Positions 11,589 to 25,278 of a DNA stretch of 64,000 nucleotides are shown here, one piece after another. The stretch spans positions 62,001-126,000 of the forward strand of contig JAHGAU010000025.1 of assembly GCA_019925105.1 (NCBI GenBank). Direction: 5' to 3'. Within the stretch, counting starts at the first letter, position 1; each line of letters begins with the position of its first letter. The translations under genes and the position numbers were made by a program. Under the pieces are notes generated by a model. It was not told the DNA's origin and did no database searches. It was given only the letters and a program-made list of their open reading frames with translations. This stretch comes from Niebla homalea (lineage: Eukaryota > Ascomycota > Lecanoromycetes > Lecanorales > Ramalinaceae).

Positions 11589-13579
11589 ATTTTAATAATT
11601 TTATTTTTTTAAAATTAAAAACCCGATAAAGAATATTTTTATTATTTTTATTACCGATATTATTATAATTTAAATACGATTTAATTATTTAATTACCGAG
11701 TTTAACTCTTATATTCACGGCGAAATCGGCGCGTTTTTTCGTTAAAATATATAATATATTTTATTTTCTTTAAATAATTCTAGGGAGGAACTTATTTATA
11801 TCCGTAAAAAAATAACCGTTTTTATTGAAATTTCAATTTCCGCGAAATTTATAAAAAATAATAAATTTTTTTTAAAAATACGGTTTAATATCGCTCCCAG
11901 ATTATTTCGCTTAAATTTATAAAAATTTTATTTAATTATTTTATTATAATAAAAATTTTATTTAATTATTTTATAATAATTTTTTCAGGTATCGTTTAAT
12001 TTTTTATTATTCTTTTAATAATTTTTTATTTTTATAAGCTTAAACCCGTTAAAATAAACTTATATAAAAATAAAAATTTTAATAAAAATTTAAAATAATT
12101 TTAAAAAATTCTTATTCACTTTAATTTATTCCTATTTTTCTTCGCCAATAACGTATATAAAATATATTAATATATATAATTCCTCGAAAAAACGTTAATA
12201 TTTAAGAATATTAATATAAAAAAAAAGAATAATTTAATAAGAACTTTATAATTTTTTTAGAATTTAAAAAATTTCTTATAAATTTAATAAAAAATCCCTA
12301 TAATTGAATATAATTTATTTAAATAAAATAAATTACGGCATAATAATAATCTAAAAATTAAATATTATTTTAATTTAAGATTAATTTTAATAATTTTAAA
12401 AATATTGTAAAAATATATTTATTAATATAAAAGCGTAAATATTCCTCATAAAATTTAAAAAGAATATTAAGTTTAAGATTTTAAAATTTTAAAATTAATT
12501 TAAATCTTATAAAAATATTATATTTTTTATAAATATAATTAAATAAGTTAATCGTTCCGTTAATAACGTACGGTTACGATTTAATTAGAAAAATAAACCC
12601 GCGTTTTCCAGTTATATTTCCGTAAATACCCGCTTTTAAACTTCTGGTATTAACGGTAAATTTTATAAATTATATAAATTATTTAAAATATAAATTAAAA
12701 GGCGTAAAATTATAAAATAAAAAACTATATTTAAAGACGATAATAAGTATTTTATTTATAATAAATCGGGTTATTAAAATAAAAAATACCCGTAAAAAAT
12801 AATTTACATTTATAATCCGTTAATATTATATATATTATATAAATTATTATTAATTTTATAAAAAATTCCCTTATTCCGTATACGTTTTATAAATAGAATA
12901 AAAAAGATAAATAAAGGTTAAGTTTTTAATATTTATAAAAAAATTAATATTTATAAAGAAAAGCTATTATTTTTTGAAGGTCTTAATTAACTTAAATTTA
13001 TAAATTAGTTTGATTTTATAATATTTTATTATTTAATATGGATTATAATCCTATAATAATGCGGTTTTATTATATTTAAAAAACGTTTTTAATGAATATA
13101 TTTTTTATTATAACGTATATACTTTTTCTTAAAAAATAATTAATAATTAAAACGTTTAATTTAAATATATTTTTTTATTTTATATAATAAATTATAAAAA
13201 CGTTAATATAATTTTAAGTTTATTAATATTAAAAAAAAATTATTATAATAAATTCAATAAAAAATTATTAACGTTATAAAATTAAATTTAAAATTTTTTT
13301 AATATTAAGTTTAATCGTTTTATAAAGTTTTAAAATAAAATATTATTAATTATAATATAATTTATATAAATATAATTAAAGAAAATAATAAAAAATTAAT
13401 ATTATCGATCCCGAATATATTAAAAAAATTCAAAATTTTTTTCCGAATAAATAAGTTAATTAATTACCGGTTTTTAAACGGGGTAATTACGCAATTGATT
13501 TAAATAAACGCGATCCCCTTTACAATTTTTTATATAATTTATTAAAAGTTAAATTAATAGAGTTACATAATTATTTTAA
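11589..13579 (+). pseudogene. Gypsy-B gag/protease region with zinc knuckle
   Basis: A CCHC zinc knuckle is recognisable at 12748-12789. It reads Y-F-I-Y-N-K-S-G-Y-(stop)-N-K-K-Y, the exact CX2CX4HX4C spacing with every Cys changed to Tyr and the His changed to Tyr, all explained by G-to-A or C-to-T transitions. Such a motif binds the element RNA at the C-terminus of gag. Protease should follow at about 12900-13400 but I cannot place its active site. The region ends where LINE E1 inserted, with the duplication ATAATTATTTTAA at 13567-13579. Confidence 0.78.
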
Positions 13580-16500
13580 TTAATTAATTGATTTATATTA
13601 CGGATCTAGCTAAGTTAATTCCGGCGTTCTTTAATACTCGGCTATTTAGTTTTATTAATAACCGTAAAAAACCCGATATTTATAACGTTAAGAATAAAAA
13701 CCGGTATTTACCCAGTTTTTATTTACGTCTTAAGGGTTAAGAATATCTACGGCCGTTTAAAGAGTAAGAATTTATTTATATATTTTTTTTAAGAAAATCT
13801 ATAATATTACGATTAAATCTATTTAAGGGTTGTTTTTAAACCTATTATTTTTTTATTACTTTATAGGTTTATTTAATATTAAAATTTCAGAATTCTAATT
13901 ATATTATTAAATATTTTTATTAATATATATATTATTATTATTTTATTTATATAATTCTACCGACCAATATAATATCGCCTTTTATACCGCCCCGGTATTT
14001 ATAGCCCTTTTAGCCCTTTATTAAGTATAGTTTTCCCGCCGCTATTTTTTACCCCCGGGTTAATAGCGAGGTTTCTTAATTAAGTTTTTAATTATTTCTT
14101 TTATTTCTTTGGTTAAATTAAATTATAATAATAAGCCTATAGTTATTATAAATTTAACGGCCGCTTTAATACCCTTTTTATTAATAAGTATTTAACGATA
14201 ATCGTTAATCCTTACCCTTTTAATTAATCCCGGTTTAAGTTCTTTAAATAATAAATAGGAGATTAATATATATATAGCGTTTTACTTTTATTATTTATAT
14301 TCATAATTAACGTTAATCCGGTTATTAATATATACGATAAAAAGGAAATAAATTAAGCCGTTTTTACTTATTTAAAGTTAGATTATTAATACGTTATTAC
14401 TTTTTCTTATAATCCCGTAATACCGGAAATATTTATTAATAACCTCGTTATTATTTAACGTTAAATATTATCGCCCTTAAAAGATCGATTCTTTATATTT
14501 ATATTAACGTTTTATTTACCTCTTTATAGTTTATAAGGTAAGTACCGTTAACTTTACCCTTATAACCTTCTTCTTTTCCGTTATTTTCACTTTAAGTAAG
14601 AGTTTATATATTCCTATATTAACTTCTTAAACGTAAATTAAGTTAACCTCTTTTTTAACTTACTCTAGTTTAATTTCTATAAAAGGGGTAAATACCGCTT
14701 CTCTACGTTTTTTTATTTAAGGTTTTTTATAATTTTGGTAAATACGTTTGTTTCTTATTAATATAATTAAGTTTATATTTTTTTTAAGTTTTATTTAAGT
14801 AATTATTTAATTTAAAGCTAGCTTTATTAATAATATAAAGACCTTAAATTCTAATACCGGAACGGGAATTACTTTATATACTTTACTTATTACTTTTAAG
14901 TATCGGTTTTAAACTTTCTATAATTATTAAATAGGCTTTTTCTTATATTTAAACGTGCCTTTAAATACGTATTAAATAATTATTATATATATTATTATAG
15001 GCTTTATAACCGTTTAATAAATGGTTTTAACCTTTTATAAAGTAACTTTTTACGTTAACGCTATAAGGTAAATAAGGCTTTTCTTTTATAAAATTATTTT
15101 CTTTTAAACCTTTTTTATATAATCCTTTTAATTTAATTTCCTATCGATTTATAGGTTAAGTACCTTAATATTAACTTCCGATTTTACCGTTATACTATTT
15201 AAGTCTATTATAACTATTATATTATAGAGTTTTAAGCTTTTTATTATATAAATAAACTTATATTTATATAAAATAAATTAGGCCTTATATATTTTTATTT
15301 ATCGTAAATAAACTTTATAAGTTTATTTTAACTTTAAATAATTTATATAAATAAACGTATTATAGGTTAAAAGGTAAATATCGTTAATAAAGCCTTTTAT
15401 TTAAATTTTTTATTTTAACTATATTAAGTCTTTAATAAGTAAGCCGTTAAAAAATAAGAATAAAATTAAAAAAATAAATAACCCTTAAGGAATCCCTATT
15501 ATTATAGGCTTTATTATATTTATCTTTTATCTTAAATTAATTAACGTTACTTAATTACTTAAGAAACTTTTTATTTAATTTATAAGGAAAAATAAAATCC
15601 CCTTTTTCCGTAAATTATATAGTAACCTTTAATAGTTTACTTTATTAAATATTTTTATAATATTTAAAGAAAGAAAACTTAAAACGTATTTTTTTTTATA
15701 ACTTTATACCGTATATACGTTATTAATTAAGCCTTTAAAAGCCGTTTCCGTTAACCGTCTTTTTTATACTTTTATTTATTAATTAAAGAATAGTTTATAT
15801 CCTTTTACGTAATTACTTAAGATCTTTATAATTATTATCTTTAAAGCCTTCCTTAACGTATAAAAGAATATTATAAATTTATATAATTTTACCTTTAAGT
15901 AATTTAACTTAACCGGCTTTTTAAGGATAATCGTTTTAACCTCCTTAAATTTATAAAGGTAATATTTTATATTAAAATAAACTTAAAATAAATAAATAAA
16001 AACCTCTTTAAATAATAACGTTATTATAGATAAAAACTTATTTAATATATTATTAAGTTTAAGGGTTTTATCCTTTTTTAATTTATTAATTATTTTAATT
16101 ATTATCTTTTAGGTTATTATTTTATTTATTATTATTAATTTAAAATATATTATACCGTTAATATTTATTAAATTAACTTCCGATAATAAGGGAAAAAACG
16201 CCCCTTTAAGAGCCTTAATTTTATCGTTAAAAATATTTATTATTATACCGTTTAATCTTTTTAAGGGTAAAAACTTAAAAATAAGTTTAAATTTTTTACT
16301 TTATTCCTTACCGTATTTTATTAACTTTTAAATATTATAAAAGGAAACCGTTAAATTATATATTATAGCCCGGAAGTATATTTATTTAATCTTCTGGATA
16401 ATTCTTTTTTTTTCCTTTTAAGCTTTTTTTAATCGTTAAAACGTCTTTTAATTTTTATATTTAATAATTTACTTTATAAGCGTTTTTATTTTTATAATTA

Positions 16501-19365
16501 TTTTTATATATTTTTTATTTTAATAAGTTTTAACTTTTTAAAATAACTTTATTATTAAAATTATAATATTAATTATTTTATTTAAAGTTTTTATTACCTG
16601 CTTTATAAAACGGTTGATTTATTTTTTATTATTAAGTTAAGGAAGCTTTATTAATTAAAATATTATTTCTATTATTTTTATTAATATTTTAACTTTTTAA
16701 CCGTTTTTTATGCTTATTTAAACGGTAAAAATAAAGTTATATTAATAAACCAATTTAAGGTTATTTATATTGGGACGTAATTTAAACCGTATTTTAGGTT
16801 CTTTTAAGGTCCGTATATTATAATTAAGTTAATAGTATTTTCCGAACCGAATATTAAGTTAATTATAATTTTAAGTTTATAACTTTTTTTATATAATAGC
16901 TTTTTTTAATATTAATAATATAAAATTAAATTATATAATAATTATTAATAGCTTTCTAAATTTAATATAATTAATTATATAATTATTTTTATTTTATTAA
17001 ACGTAATAAAGATTAAAGTCCTTTATTAAAAAATATTTATTAAATATAATTATAATATCCTTAAATAATAAGATTATAAAAAGTCTTTTTCTATTAATTA
17101 ATAATGGATTATATATATTATAAATATTTAAAATACCCTTAATATCCCCTTTTTATATAATCCGGAGTATATATAGGTTTTTTCCGTAATAAATAACGTC
17201 TTAATTATTTATATTTAATTTTTTATTAATAAAGAAATATATTTATATTATTTTATTATTCTTAAAGATTAAATAAAAACCATTTTCCGGATTAATTAAA
17301 AAGTAAATATACGGATTATATAACGGCTTTTATATTATTATAATATTAATATCCTTTATTTCTTTAAATTTAAATATTAATATTATATTTTTAATTATTT
17401 CCTTACGTACGTTATATTATATTATTTTTAAAAATATAAATATATTAAATATTAACGTCCGTTAAGCTTTTTTTATTAATTTTTATTTATATAAATGGTT
17501 TTTTTTTACAGTTAAGTATTATTTATCTTAATCTTTTTACTATAATAATAATCCCGGTTAAGCGGCCGGCTTTAAGGGTTAATATTATTATAAGTTTCCT
17601 TTTTTTTATATTATTAATTATTACGCTTTACTTTTCCCCGTTTAAAAAGCTTTATTTACGTTTTAAGATTATTTTTAATTATTTTATTAATTTAAATTTA
17701 TATAAATTATAATATTAAACCTTAATTATTATTTTAATCTTTTTACGTTAAGTCTTTTTCGTTTTTATTATATACCGTAAGTCTTACGTTAAGTAATTAT
17801 TATTATTATATATTACGTATTTTAATACGTTTTTTATTAAGCCTTTTATTATTAAGTTAATATATTTATATATATTATACCCTTTAATATATATTATATA
17901 CTTTATATTATTAAGGTATTTTATAATAATATATTTATACCCTTAATATTTAAAATATTAATAAATATCCGTTACCCGGTCTTAAAATCTTATTAATTTA
18001 AAAGACTTATCCTTTATTATCTTTTTATTAAGGATATCGTTATATATTCTTATTAATATTATACTTAAAATAACCATAAAGTATCTTTTTATATAATTAA
18101 AAACGTTTAGTTTTTTTATTATAAAAAGGAAACTATAATTAATAATCTTTAACTTAAAATAGAAAATTATATTCTCCTTTTTTATCCGCTTTAAAGTAAT
18201 TTCCCCTTCCTCCCCCGTAAACCTTATTAAGTATATCCCGTTTACCGCGATAATAAAAGATTACCTTAATATTTTTACCGTTTTATACCTTTTTTTACCG
18301 GTTTATTCCTTTAATTTCTCTAGCCCCTCTTTTGCCTTTAATAAGGTTATATTAAAAAAAATATTTTTACTTTATAACTTATATACCGTAATAATTTATT
18401 TTATTAATAGCTTTTTTATTACTTTAAACGCTTTTATTAATTATAGTGGGTTCGTTTTTACGTCTATATTCCTTTCCTTTTTACCTAATAATTATATAAT
18501 TATTATCTTCATTTTCCTTAATACCGTTATTTTCTCCCCCGCCTTTATTTCCTTTATTATTAATATTAACGTTGTCCTTATAATTTTTATTATTTAATTT
18601 ATCCCTATTCTTTTTTTTAAAGCCTTTTCCGTTATTCTTTTACTTTATACGTATCTTTTCTGTCTCCTTTTATCTTTATTTGCCGGCGTTTTTATTATTG
18701 CCTTTTAAGCTTTATATAGCCTTTTTAATTCCCTTAACCTTCTCCTTATATTTACGTAAAAGTCTTTTACTCCCCGTAATTTAATTTATAGTATCGGCTA
18801 GGTCTTTAACGTAATATTTTTTTATATAATTATAAGGAAACCTTTTAACGTTTTTACCGTTTTCTCCTTTTTTACTTTTTTTTTATGTATTTAATAATTA
18901 TTTCTTTTCATAATTTATTTTTATATATTTAATATTTCCCTATTTTTACCTAGTTTTCTTTTAATTTATATATATTTAATAAGGTTTTTTATGCCTCCGC
19001 TTACCTTTTATCCGTCCCCGCGTACCGTCCTTATCCCCTCCGCCCTTTATTTATTACCCTTTATAATAATACCTTTATACGTTATATACGTCCCTTTATA
19101 TATATCTTATTAATTATAGGCTCCCTATTTAATTTAAGGCCTTTTTATCTCGTATTTATCGCGTTATTTATATGATTTATTACCATTCCTATTAACCTAA
19201 ACCGTTTACCTTTCCTCCCTTTTTACCTTTATTATTATTCCGCTTCCGCTTATTATATTTAAAATATTATCCTTATTATTACTTAAGCTATATACGCGTA
19301 TATCGTTTCTAACCTCTAAAGTCCCGTTTTCGTCGCTATCCCTTTCGCTTATTCCAATCTCTTAT
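13580..19365 (-). mobile_element. LINE E1: near full-length Tad-like non-LTR retrotransposon
   Basis: A 5.8-kb LINE on the minus strand, flanked by a 13-bp duplication ATAATTATTTTAA (13567-13579 and 19366-19378). Its 3' tail is an AATT/AATC repeat at the low-coordinate end. ORF2 carries an apurinic-type endonuclease (KDFNLYY for 'GDFNLHH' at about 17001-17025) and a reverse transcriptase: a GIP-stop-GL block for 'GIPQGSP' near 15500, then FIND for 'FVDD' at 15380-15391. ORF1 should occupy about 17500-19340. Its start ATGGCGACG, seen in E3 and E4, reads ATAGCGACG here (19331-19339), so even the start codon is mutated. It interrupts the Gypsy-B RT. Confidence 0.93.
14650..17500 (-). pseudogene. 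LINE E1 ORF2: endonuclease and reverse transcriptase
   Basis: The ORF2 protein nicks target DNA with an N-terminal endonuclease/exonuclease/phosphatase domain and reverse-transcribes from the nick. Visible endonuclease blocks are KDFNLYY (17001-17025) and LNIRFG (about 16845-16862), which resembles 'IDLIFG'. RT blocks are the GIP-stop-G motif, ILFLFFN and GFINDIYLLTY, where the family has 'GFVDDxNLLTYG'. Downstream, LTYN-x-YKYKFIYI and LNL-stop-IDRKLN match 'KYELIHF' and 'LGxWIDxKLxW' of Tad/Jockey-type fungal LINEs. Stops are frequent. Domain limits are approximate. Confidence 0.85.
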
Positions 19366-20600
19366 ATAATTATTTTAAAAATATATTAAATAAAAATTAA
19401 ATTCATTATTTTATTTCTTTAACGGACGTATTAATTTTATTTATTCTTAAAAAAAATAATAACTTACGTTTTTATATTAATTAAAAAAAATTAAATAATA
19501 TTATAATTAAAATCCAATATTTATTATTTTTAATTACGGAGATTTAAAATTAACTTTACGGATTAAAACGGTTTATAAAGTTCAATTTAAAAAATATTTA
19601 TTATAAGATTTAAATTAAAAAAACGATAAATAAAAGATCGCTTTTTATACTTATTATAATTATTTTGAATATTTAATAATATTATTTTATTTTATAAATA
19701 CGTTAATTATATTTTAAATGTATATTAATTGTATCTTAATAAATCTTATAAATATTATATATATTATTTGTTTAAATAATATTTTAATTTTTTCTGAAAA
19801 TATAAAAAACTATTAAAAGTACGTACGGAAAATTCTTAAAAAAGTACGGATTTTTAAATTTTTTATTAATTTAAAAAAATATAAATTTAATATAATATAA
19901 ATCGATTTTTTAATATTTATTATAAATATTAATAATATTATTATAAATCCTGAACATATTAAGTCAATTTAAAATTAATTTACCTTTAAAATTTACCGAA
20001 AAATTTAAATTTTTCCAAGTTTTATAAATTTTTACCGGTGCTTTATTTATTATTAGTTAAATATTATTATTTTTTTAATAAATTTCTTATAAAATAATTA
20101 AAATAAAAAGAAGTCTGGATTTTTAATATAAAGAAATAAAAAAAATTATCGTTTTAATAATTACGTAATAGTTCTATTATAACTTTAAAATTTTATTATT
20201 TTAATTTAAATAAAAAGTTAAAATTAAAAACCGATATATTAAATTTTATAATTAATAATATCCTATTATAATCCGATAAAGATAATTATTAACGATTTAT
20301 TATTTTTTAATTAAAAAAAATAATTTTTACGGAAGAAAATTCCGAAATTTATAATTAAAAACTATTAATTAATTATTATATTTAAATAATAAAAATATTA
20401 TTTAAAAAGTAATATTTATTTTATAAAAATTTTAACAAATTATAATAATTTTAAAAAATTTATAAAATTTAAAAAACTAAACTTATAATAAGCCCGATAA
20501 ATATTAAAACTTAAAATATACAATTTTAAAATTAAGTATTATATAAATAAAATTAACTTTATAAATATATTTTCTTAACGACCCGATTATAAGAATACGT
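19366..20600 (+). pseudogene. Gypsy-B reverse transcriptase and RNase H
   Basis: After the E1 insertion the RT frame resumes. A YINCILINLINIIYII stretch followed by CLNNILIFSE (19769-19798) matches 'YINxIL…YLDDILIFS'. The DD pair is NN (19775-19780). RNase H follows at about 20220-20600: LKTDILNFIINNILL resembles 'VETDASxxAxGGILSQ', KIYNKELL-like residues are replaced by stops, and RPDYK closes the domain near 20581. The N-terminal part of RT lies before E1, up to 13579. Confidence 0.88.
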
Positions 20601-20899
20601 TATTATTAAATATTAAATTACTCCTAATACTTTAAAATAAATTTATGTTTTAATTAAATAAAATAGTAATATAATAATAAAATAATATTATATAAAAATT
20701 AAGTTTATTATTTAAAAAAAATTTAAATTTAAATATTGATTCCGCGTAAAAAGCTAAAAAATATTTTAAAGAAAATATATTCCGAAATTTAAAAATTAAT
20801 AAAAACTATTATTAAAAAATTATAATTAACGGATAAAACCGTATAAAATACGATAAAAAAAATAAACGGTAACGCGATTATAATATTATTAAGTTAAAA

Positions 20900-22230
20900 A
20901 TTAAATAAAAATAATTTATAACGTATTTAAAGTTAAATTTATATATTTATAGACCCTATTTTAAAAGATAAGCTTATTAATAAGTATTATAATAACTTAT
21001 TAATTAAATATTTCGGTATTAAGAAAACGGTTAAACTTTTATAAAAAAAATATTATTAATTTAAAATTAATAAATAAATTAGAAAATATGTTTTCTTATA
21101 TAACGTTTATTAAAAAATACGGGTATATCGATATCGGCCTTATAGTACCTTAATATCGTTATTAATCCCTAAGAAGTTTTAATTAAAGTTATTAATAAAT
21201 TTTATTATTAATTTATTTATAAATAAACGGAGTAGTTGTGTTTATAATTTAATCTTAATTATTATTAATCGATTATTTAAAATAATCCGATATTTATTAA
21301 TAAATAAAACGATAAATACTTTTTAATTAACGGATATCTTCTTCGAAAAATAATTTATTAATACGATATATTTATTAAAATAATAAATTATAAAAAATTT
21401 ATTTTTATAAATATTTTTTAATTAAGTTTATATTTCCACGTTAAAATCCGGTATTATTTAAGCTTTATTTTTTATTTTTAAACCGATAATTAAATTAAGC
21501 ATTAAAATTAAACGTTTATGTTTTATTTAAAGTTATTTATTAATAATAATTAATCGAATTAAATAAAGTTATTATTTATAATTAAGTTTATATATATAAA
21601 TAGCTTATATTTAACCTTAAAAATAATATTATTTAAATTTAAAATAAATTATAATCTTAAAATCTATTATAATATTAAGGACGATTTATAAAAAAAAAAT
21701 ATTATCCGCGAATAAATACATTAAATTCCTTAATAATTTACGTTAAAAGCTTTTAAAATATTAAATTAAAATCTAAGAATTATTAAAGAAATATTATAAT
21801 AAAATTTATTAAAAAAAAAAAGTATAACGTAAATAATTAAATATTATTAAATATTAAATATTTTAATTAAAAACGTTTAAATAAAAGACTTTTATATAGA
21901 TTTATAAAACCTTTTAAAATCCAATATAAAAATAAAGCTTAAACGTATTAATTATAATTATTAAAAACTTACCGGATTTATAATATTTTCTATATTTCCT
22001 TATTAAAGCCGTATTAATAACGGACCGGTAATAATAAAGACTTTCCTTTATTTTTAAAACTTATTAATAATAAAAAAGAATAAAAAATTAAATTAATCAT
22101 TAATAAGTTAAAGAAATATATTAAAGAAATTTAATATTAAATTAAATAAATTTATTAAAATATTAAATATAATTAATAATTACTAATATAAAAGCTTAAA
22201 AATACGGCGGACGTTAAATGCGATTATAAA
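20900..22230 (+). pseudogene. Gypsy-B integrase and chromodomain
   Basis: A KYVFLYNVYQK block near 21090 is the zinc-binding 'YVxxCxxCQK' with both Cys mutated to Tyr. The following frame reads SSCVYNLILIIINRLFKIIRYL (with a shift of one residue to 'YDxILVIVDRLTKMxRYLP'), then NKTINTF and DIFFEK, matching the Gypsy integrase core near 21230-21360. IFYISLLKPY near 21985 equals 'FHVSLLKPY'. A degraded chromodomain lies at about 22060-22210. The last readable residues before island G are ADVKCDYKELLRL (about 22206-22245). Confidence 0.88.
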
Positions 22231-22479
22231 GAATTATTGCGATTATAACGAAAACGTAAATAAAATTAAAGAAAATTCTTTATTGCCTTTATAAAATTAA
22301 ATATAAAATTAGCCCGTTAAAATATAAATATTAAATAACGTAAATACTAAGTATTACGTATCAAGGTATTAAAGAATAATAAATATAATTACGGTACTAA
22401 AATATGTTTAAATTAAAAATATTATAAACCCCCTTAAGGAAACTAATTTTCGCCTTAAATATTATTAATTAAATTAATA
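22231..22479 (+). other. Gypsy-B sequence between chromodomain and island G
   Basis: The frame after the chromodomain stays coding-like, with Arg/Lys/Gln-rich composition and stops only at Gln/Arg-type codons, to about 22440. It may be a C-terminal extension of the polyprotein. No domain is recognised. Confidence 0.35.
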
Positions 22480-23255
22480 AGGAAAAGGAAAGGACGTTTT
22501 GGGGATATAAATATACTAAGGTATAACCACCTCGGGTCCGAGCTAGGTATAGTGCTTAAAGCTTAGGGTCTCCAATATAATCGCGGTAATTTTAAGTAAT
22601 AATACTGAGAGCATATAAGAAGCAGGCGTTATTTTAAATAAGGGAGGCCCTGCTTAACTCTCAGATTCTCTATTTATATTACGGTGTTTTTGGGCCTATT
22701 ACGGTAGGAGCATACGGGCTATAGGCGTTACCTCTTGCTGAAGGGCCTGCTGAGGGTATAAGTGGGGGTGTAAGTAAGGGTGCAAGTGAGGGTATAAGTA
22801 AGGGTGCAGGTGAAGGTGCAAGTAAGGGTATAAGTAGGGGTGCTTACCTCTTAAATTCCCTATCCATAATATGGTGGTTTTAAGCCTGTCGCGGTGGGAG
22901 TATGCGGGCATAGCGCGTTACCTCTTATTAAAGGGCTTATTAAAGGGCTTATTAAGGTAGGTAAGGTAAGTAAGGTAAGTGGGATAGGTGGGTATTTAAA
23001 TGTTAATAAACCGGCTCAGCCCTACCACGTCGCAATCGTCGTAATAATTCAAATATAAATCGGCTACTATATTATCTACGATTGCTTGATTTAACTTAAA
23101 ATTAAAAGCTATAAATAGCGGTAATAATACTTTTTAACCTTCATATAAATATACCAAAAATAACGTAGTTATAATAAGTGCATCGTAAGTGTAAGTGTGG
23201 GTAGCTTATACCCCATATAAAAAAAAAAAAAGAAAAGTTCGTTATATGTCTGTAT
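22480..23255. repeat. Island G: low-RIP segment with duplicated core and minisatellites
   Basis: This segment of about 775 bp is clearly richer in G, CA and TG than the flanking Gypsy-B sequence. A core of about 100 bp occurs twice in direct orientation (22656-22756 and 22848-22947), sharing CGTTACCTCTT and GGTAGGAGCATACGGGC-type blocks. Each core is followed by a GT-rich minisatellite. The first (22757-22847) is a roughly 12-bp unit of the type AGTGAGGGTATA/AGTAAGGGTGCA. The second (22948-23000) is a roughly 10-bp unit TAAGGTAAGT. The minus-strand open frame at 22699-22911 (His/Pro/Tyr/Leu repeats) is a by-product of the minisatellite. I see no clear terminal repeats or target duplication, so it may be a non-autonomous element or unique DNA. 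Confidence 0.55.
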
Positions 23256-24974
23256 TTTTTCTTATTAATCAAATAAGGCCTTATTAACTATTAAATTATA
23301 AGTCGCTTATATTATTGTTAGATTTAAGATTATCCAACGGAGCGCTATAAGTATTTTAAGTAAATTATTTAAATAAAAATATATATTACGGAATTAGTTT
23401 TTAAGAAAAAATATAATTCTAAAAAATATTATAAGCCTATTACCTTACCGAATAGACTTATTCCCCCCTTCCTTAAATTCCTTTTTTTATTTTTTATTTT
23501 TTTTTAACGCTAAATAACCTTTTTTACCCCTTTTTCGTTTATCGCTTTAATTTTTATTAATTACTTTTTAAAATAATGAGCCTCTTCCTCCTCTTGAACC
23601 GACTTATTTATCTCGAATACCGATTAAGGTAAACGACGTTTTAATTAACCTATTAAATGAAAATAAAAACCCGGATTCGAAAATAATTTAATTACGGATC
23701 GGGACCTAAGATTTACTCCCGATTTAACCGATATTTAGCTTTTAATAAATCTTAAACGGCGACGCCCCTTTAATTAAAGCTAAGATATAATTAAGTTTTC
23801 TAAAACCTTAACCGGAAGAGTTTATTATTACGGTAAAACCCTTAAAAACGGGTTTCTAGATATTTACGATATCTTAAAAAACTAACCTTAAATTAAAATA
23901 AAATATAATATTAAGGTGATTATTCATTTATTTTACCGATATTATTAATCCGAATTTCTAATTTTTTATATATTATTATTAATTTAATAATTTATTTATT
24001 TTTAATTTTATTGATTAATTTAAGCTTATTAATCTTTAATTATTTCGTATCGTTCTTAATTTTTAAGTTTTTTAATTACTTTTTTAATATATTTATTTAA
24101 AAGCCTATTTACTTATTTAATACGCTTAATAACGCGGTAATAGTTTTTTTACGTATAACCGTTATTAATATATAACATTTTCGATATTTAATATATTATA
24201 AGTAGATTTTTTTAGCTTTAATATCCTAAACGTTTTATATTATCTTATCGTTATAAATACGCGTATAAATATTAATTAAATAAGTAACGGCTTCCCGGAA
24301 AATTTTAAGGAATTATTTTATTAACGATAATAACTTATAATCGCGGAATATACGTATTTATAAATATTTTTTTTATTTTTACGTAATTTCCGATAAGGAG
24401 GGTATATATTATATTAACGTTAATAGCCTATTTTCCCACTTTTTAAGTATAACGAATAAGGTAAATTTAACATAAGTCGTTAATTCTTATTTATATTATT
24501 AATATTAAGGATCTCCTCCTTAAAAGAAGACTTTTTAACGTCTTTATACTTAGAATAAAATATATTAAAAAACCAGAATAATTTCAGATAATTAAAGGAA
24601 AAAGAAAAAAACTACGTAAGTAATAAACTTAAATATTAACGTATAAGTAATATATTCACTCTTTTCTTAACGGATCATAAATAACTTTTAAATTTATTTT
24701 ACGCCCTAAAAATATTTTAATAAAAATAAATAATATTTATTTATTTATTAATTTATCTTCGATTATATTAATTAATATACTTATTATTAATCTAACGTTA
24801 CCTACGGTCTCGACTACAACGTTATATCCGAGTAATCGCGTTGACGACGTACGATTTTTTTCCTTTTTTTTTTTACGAAGGGTTTAAAAATTTTTTAATA
24901 AGCGTATATTTTAAAACCTTAAAACTATTATAAATTTTAATACGTTAAAGACCAGCGGCTAAAAAGGGAAATCA
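23256..24974 (+). other. Gypsy-B 3' region with an unidentified coding-like remnant
   Basis: There are 1.7 kb between island G and the 3' LTR, much longer than the usual Gypsy 3' non-coding part. At about 23590-23890 the + strand reads coherently (LEPTYLSRIPIKVNDVLINL, then ENKNPDSKII), with stops only as TAA/TAG where Gln/Trp/Arg codons would fit. I do not recognise the protein. At 23950-24870 the minus strand also shows coding-like blocks (for example RKKTITALLSVLN) of unknown identity. The region ends with the polypurine tract at 24961-24970. It may be an extra ORF or another buried element. Confidence 0.4.
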
Positions 24975-25278
24975 TATTAGCTTTAACTAAGTTTAAAAGG
25001 CTTATTTATTTTTATACCGTAATAATATTAACGTATACTCCGTACGTACGGGCCGATATCTTAACTTTTATTTTAAGATTAAGTCTAAATTCAGATTAAT
25101 CGTAATCCGAAATAATTAATAACTTAACGTATAAGCGGCTATAAATACGGGGTTAACTAATCCTTATTATATATAAAAGGGTATACTTACTTTTCGGACT
25201 TATTTCCGTAGTGATTAATTCTTATATAGATTTATATTAAATACTATAGTATTTACTTATAACGTCTTCAGATATCCC
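24975..25278 (+). repeat. LTR-B, 3' copy, first part (304 bp)
   Basis: Begins TATTAGC (TGTTAAC in the 5' copy) right after the purine tract, and is cut at 25278 by Gypsy-C1. The remaining 34 bp are at 30903-30936. The ATCCC at 25274-25278 is the left target duplication of C1. Confidence 0.95.

Noticed and set aside
22730..22850. Possible CRISPR-like array
   Set aside because: Units are contiguous imperfect 12-bp tandem repeats without spacers, and the genome is fungal.
22699..22911. 70-aa minus-strand frame with His-Pro-Tyr-Leu repeats
   Set aside because: It is a translation of the GT-rich minisatellite of island G; there is no domain or context for a gene.
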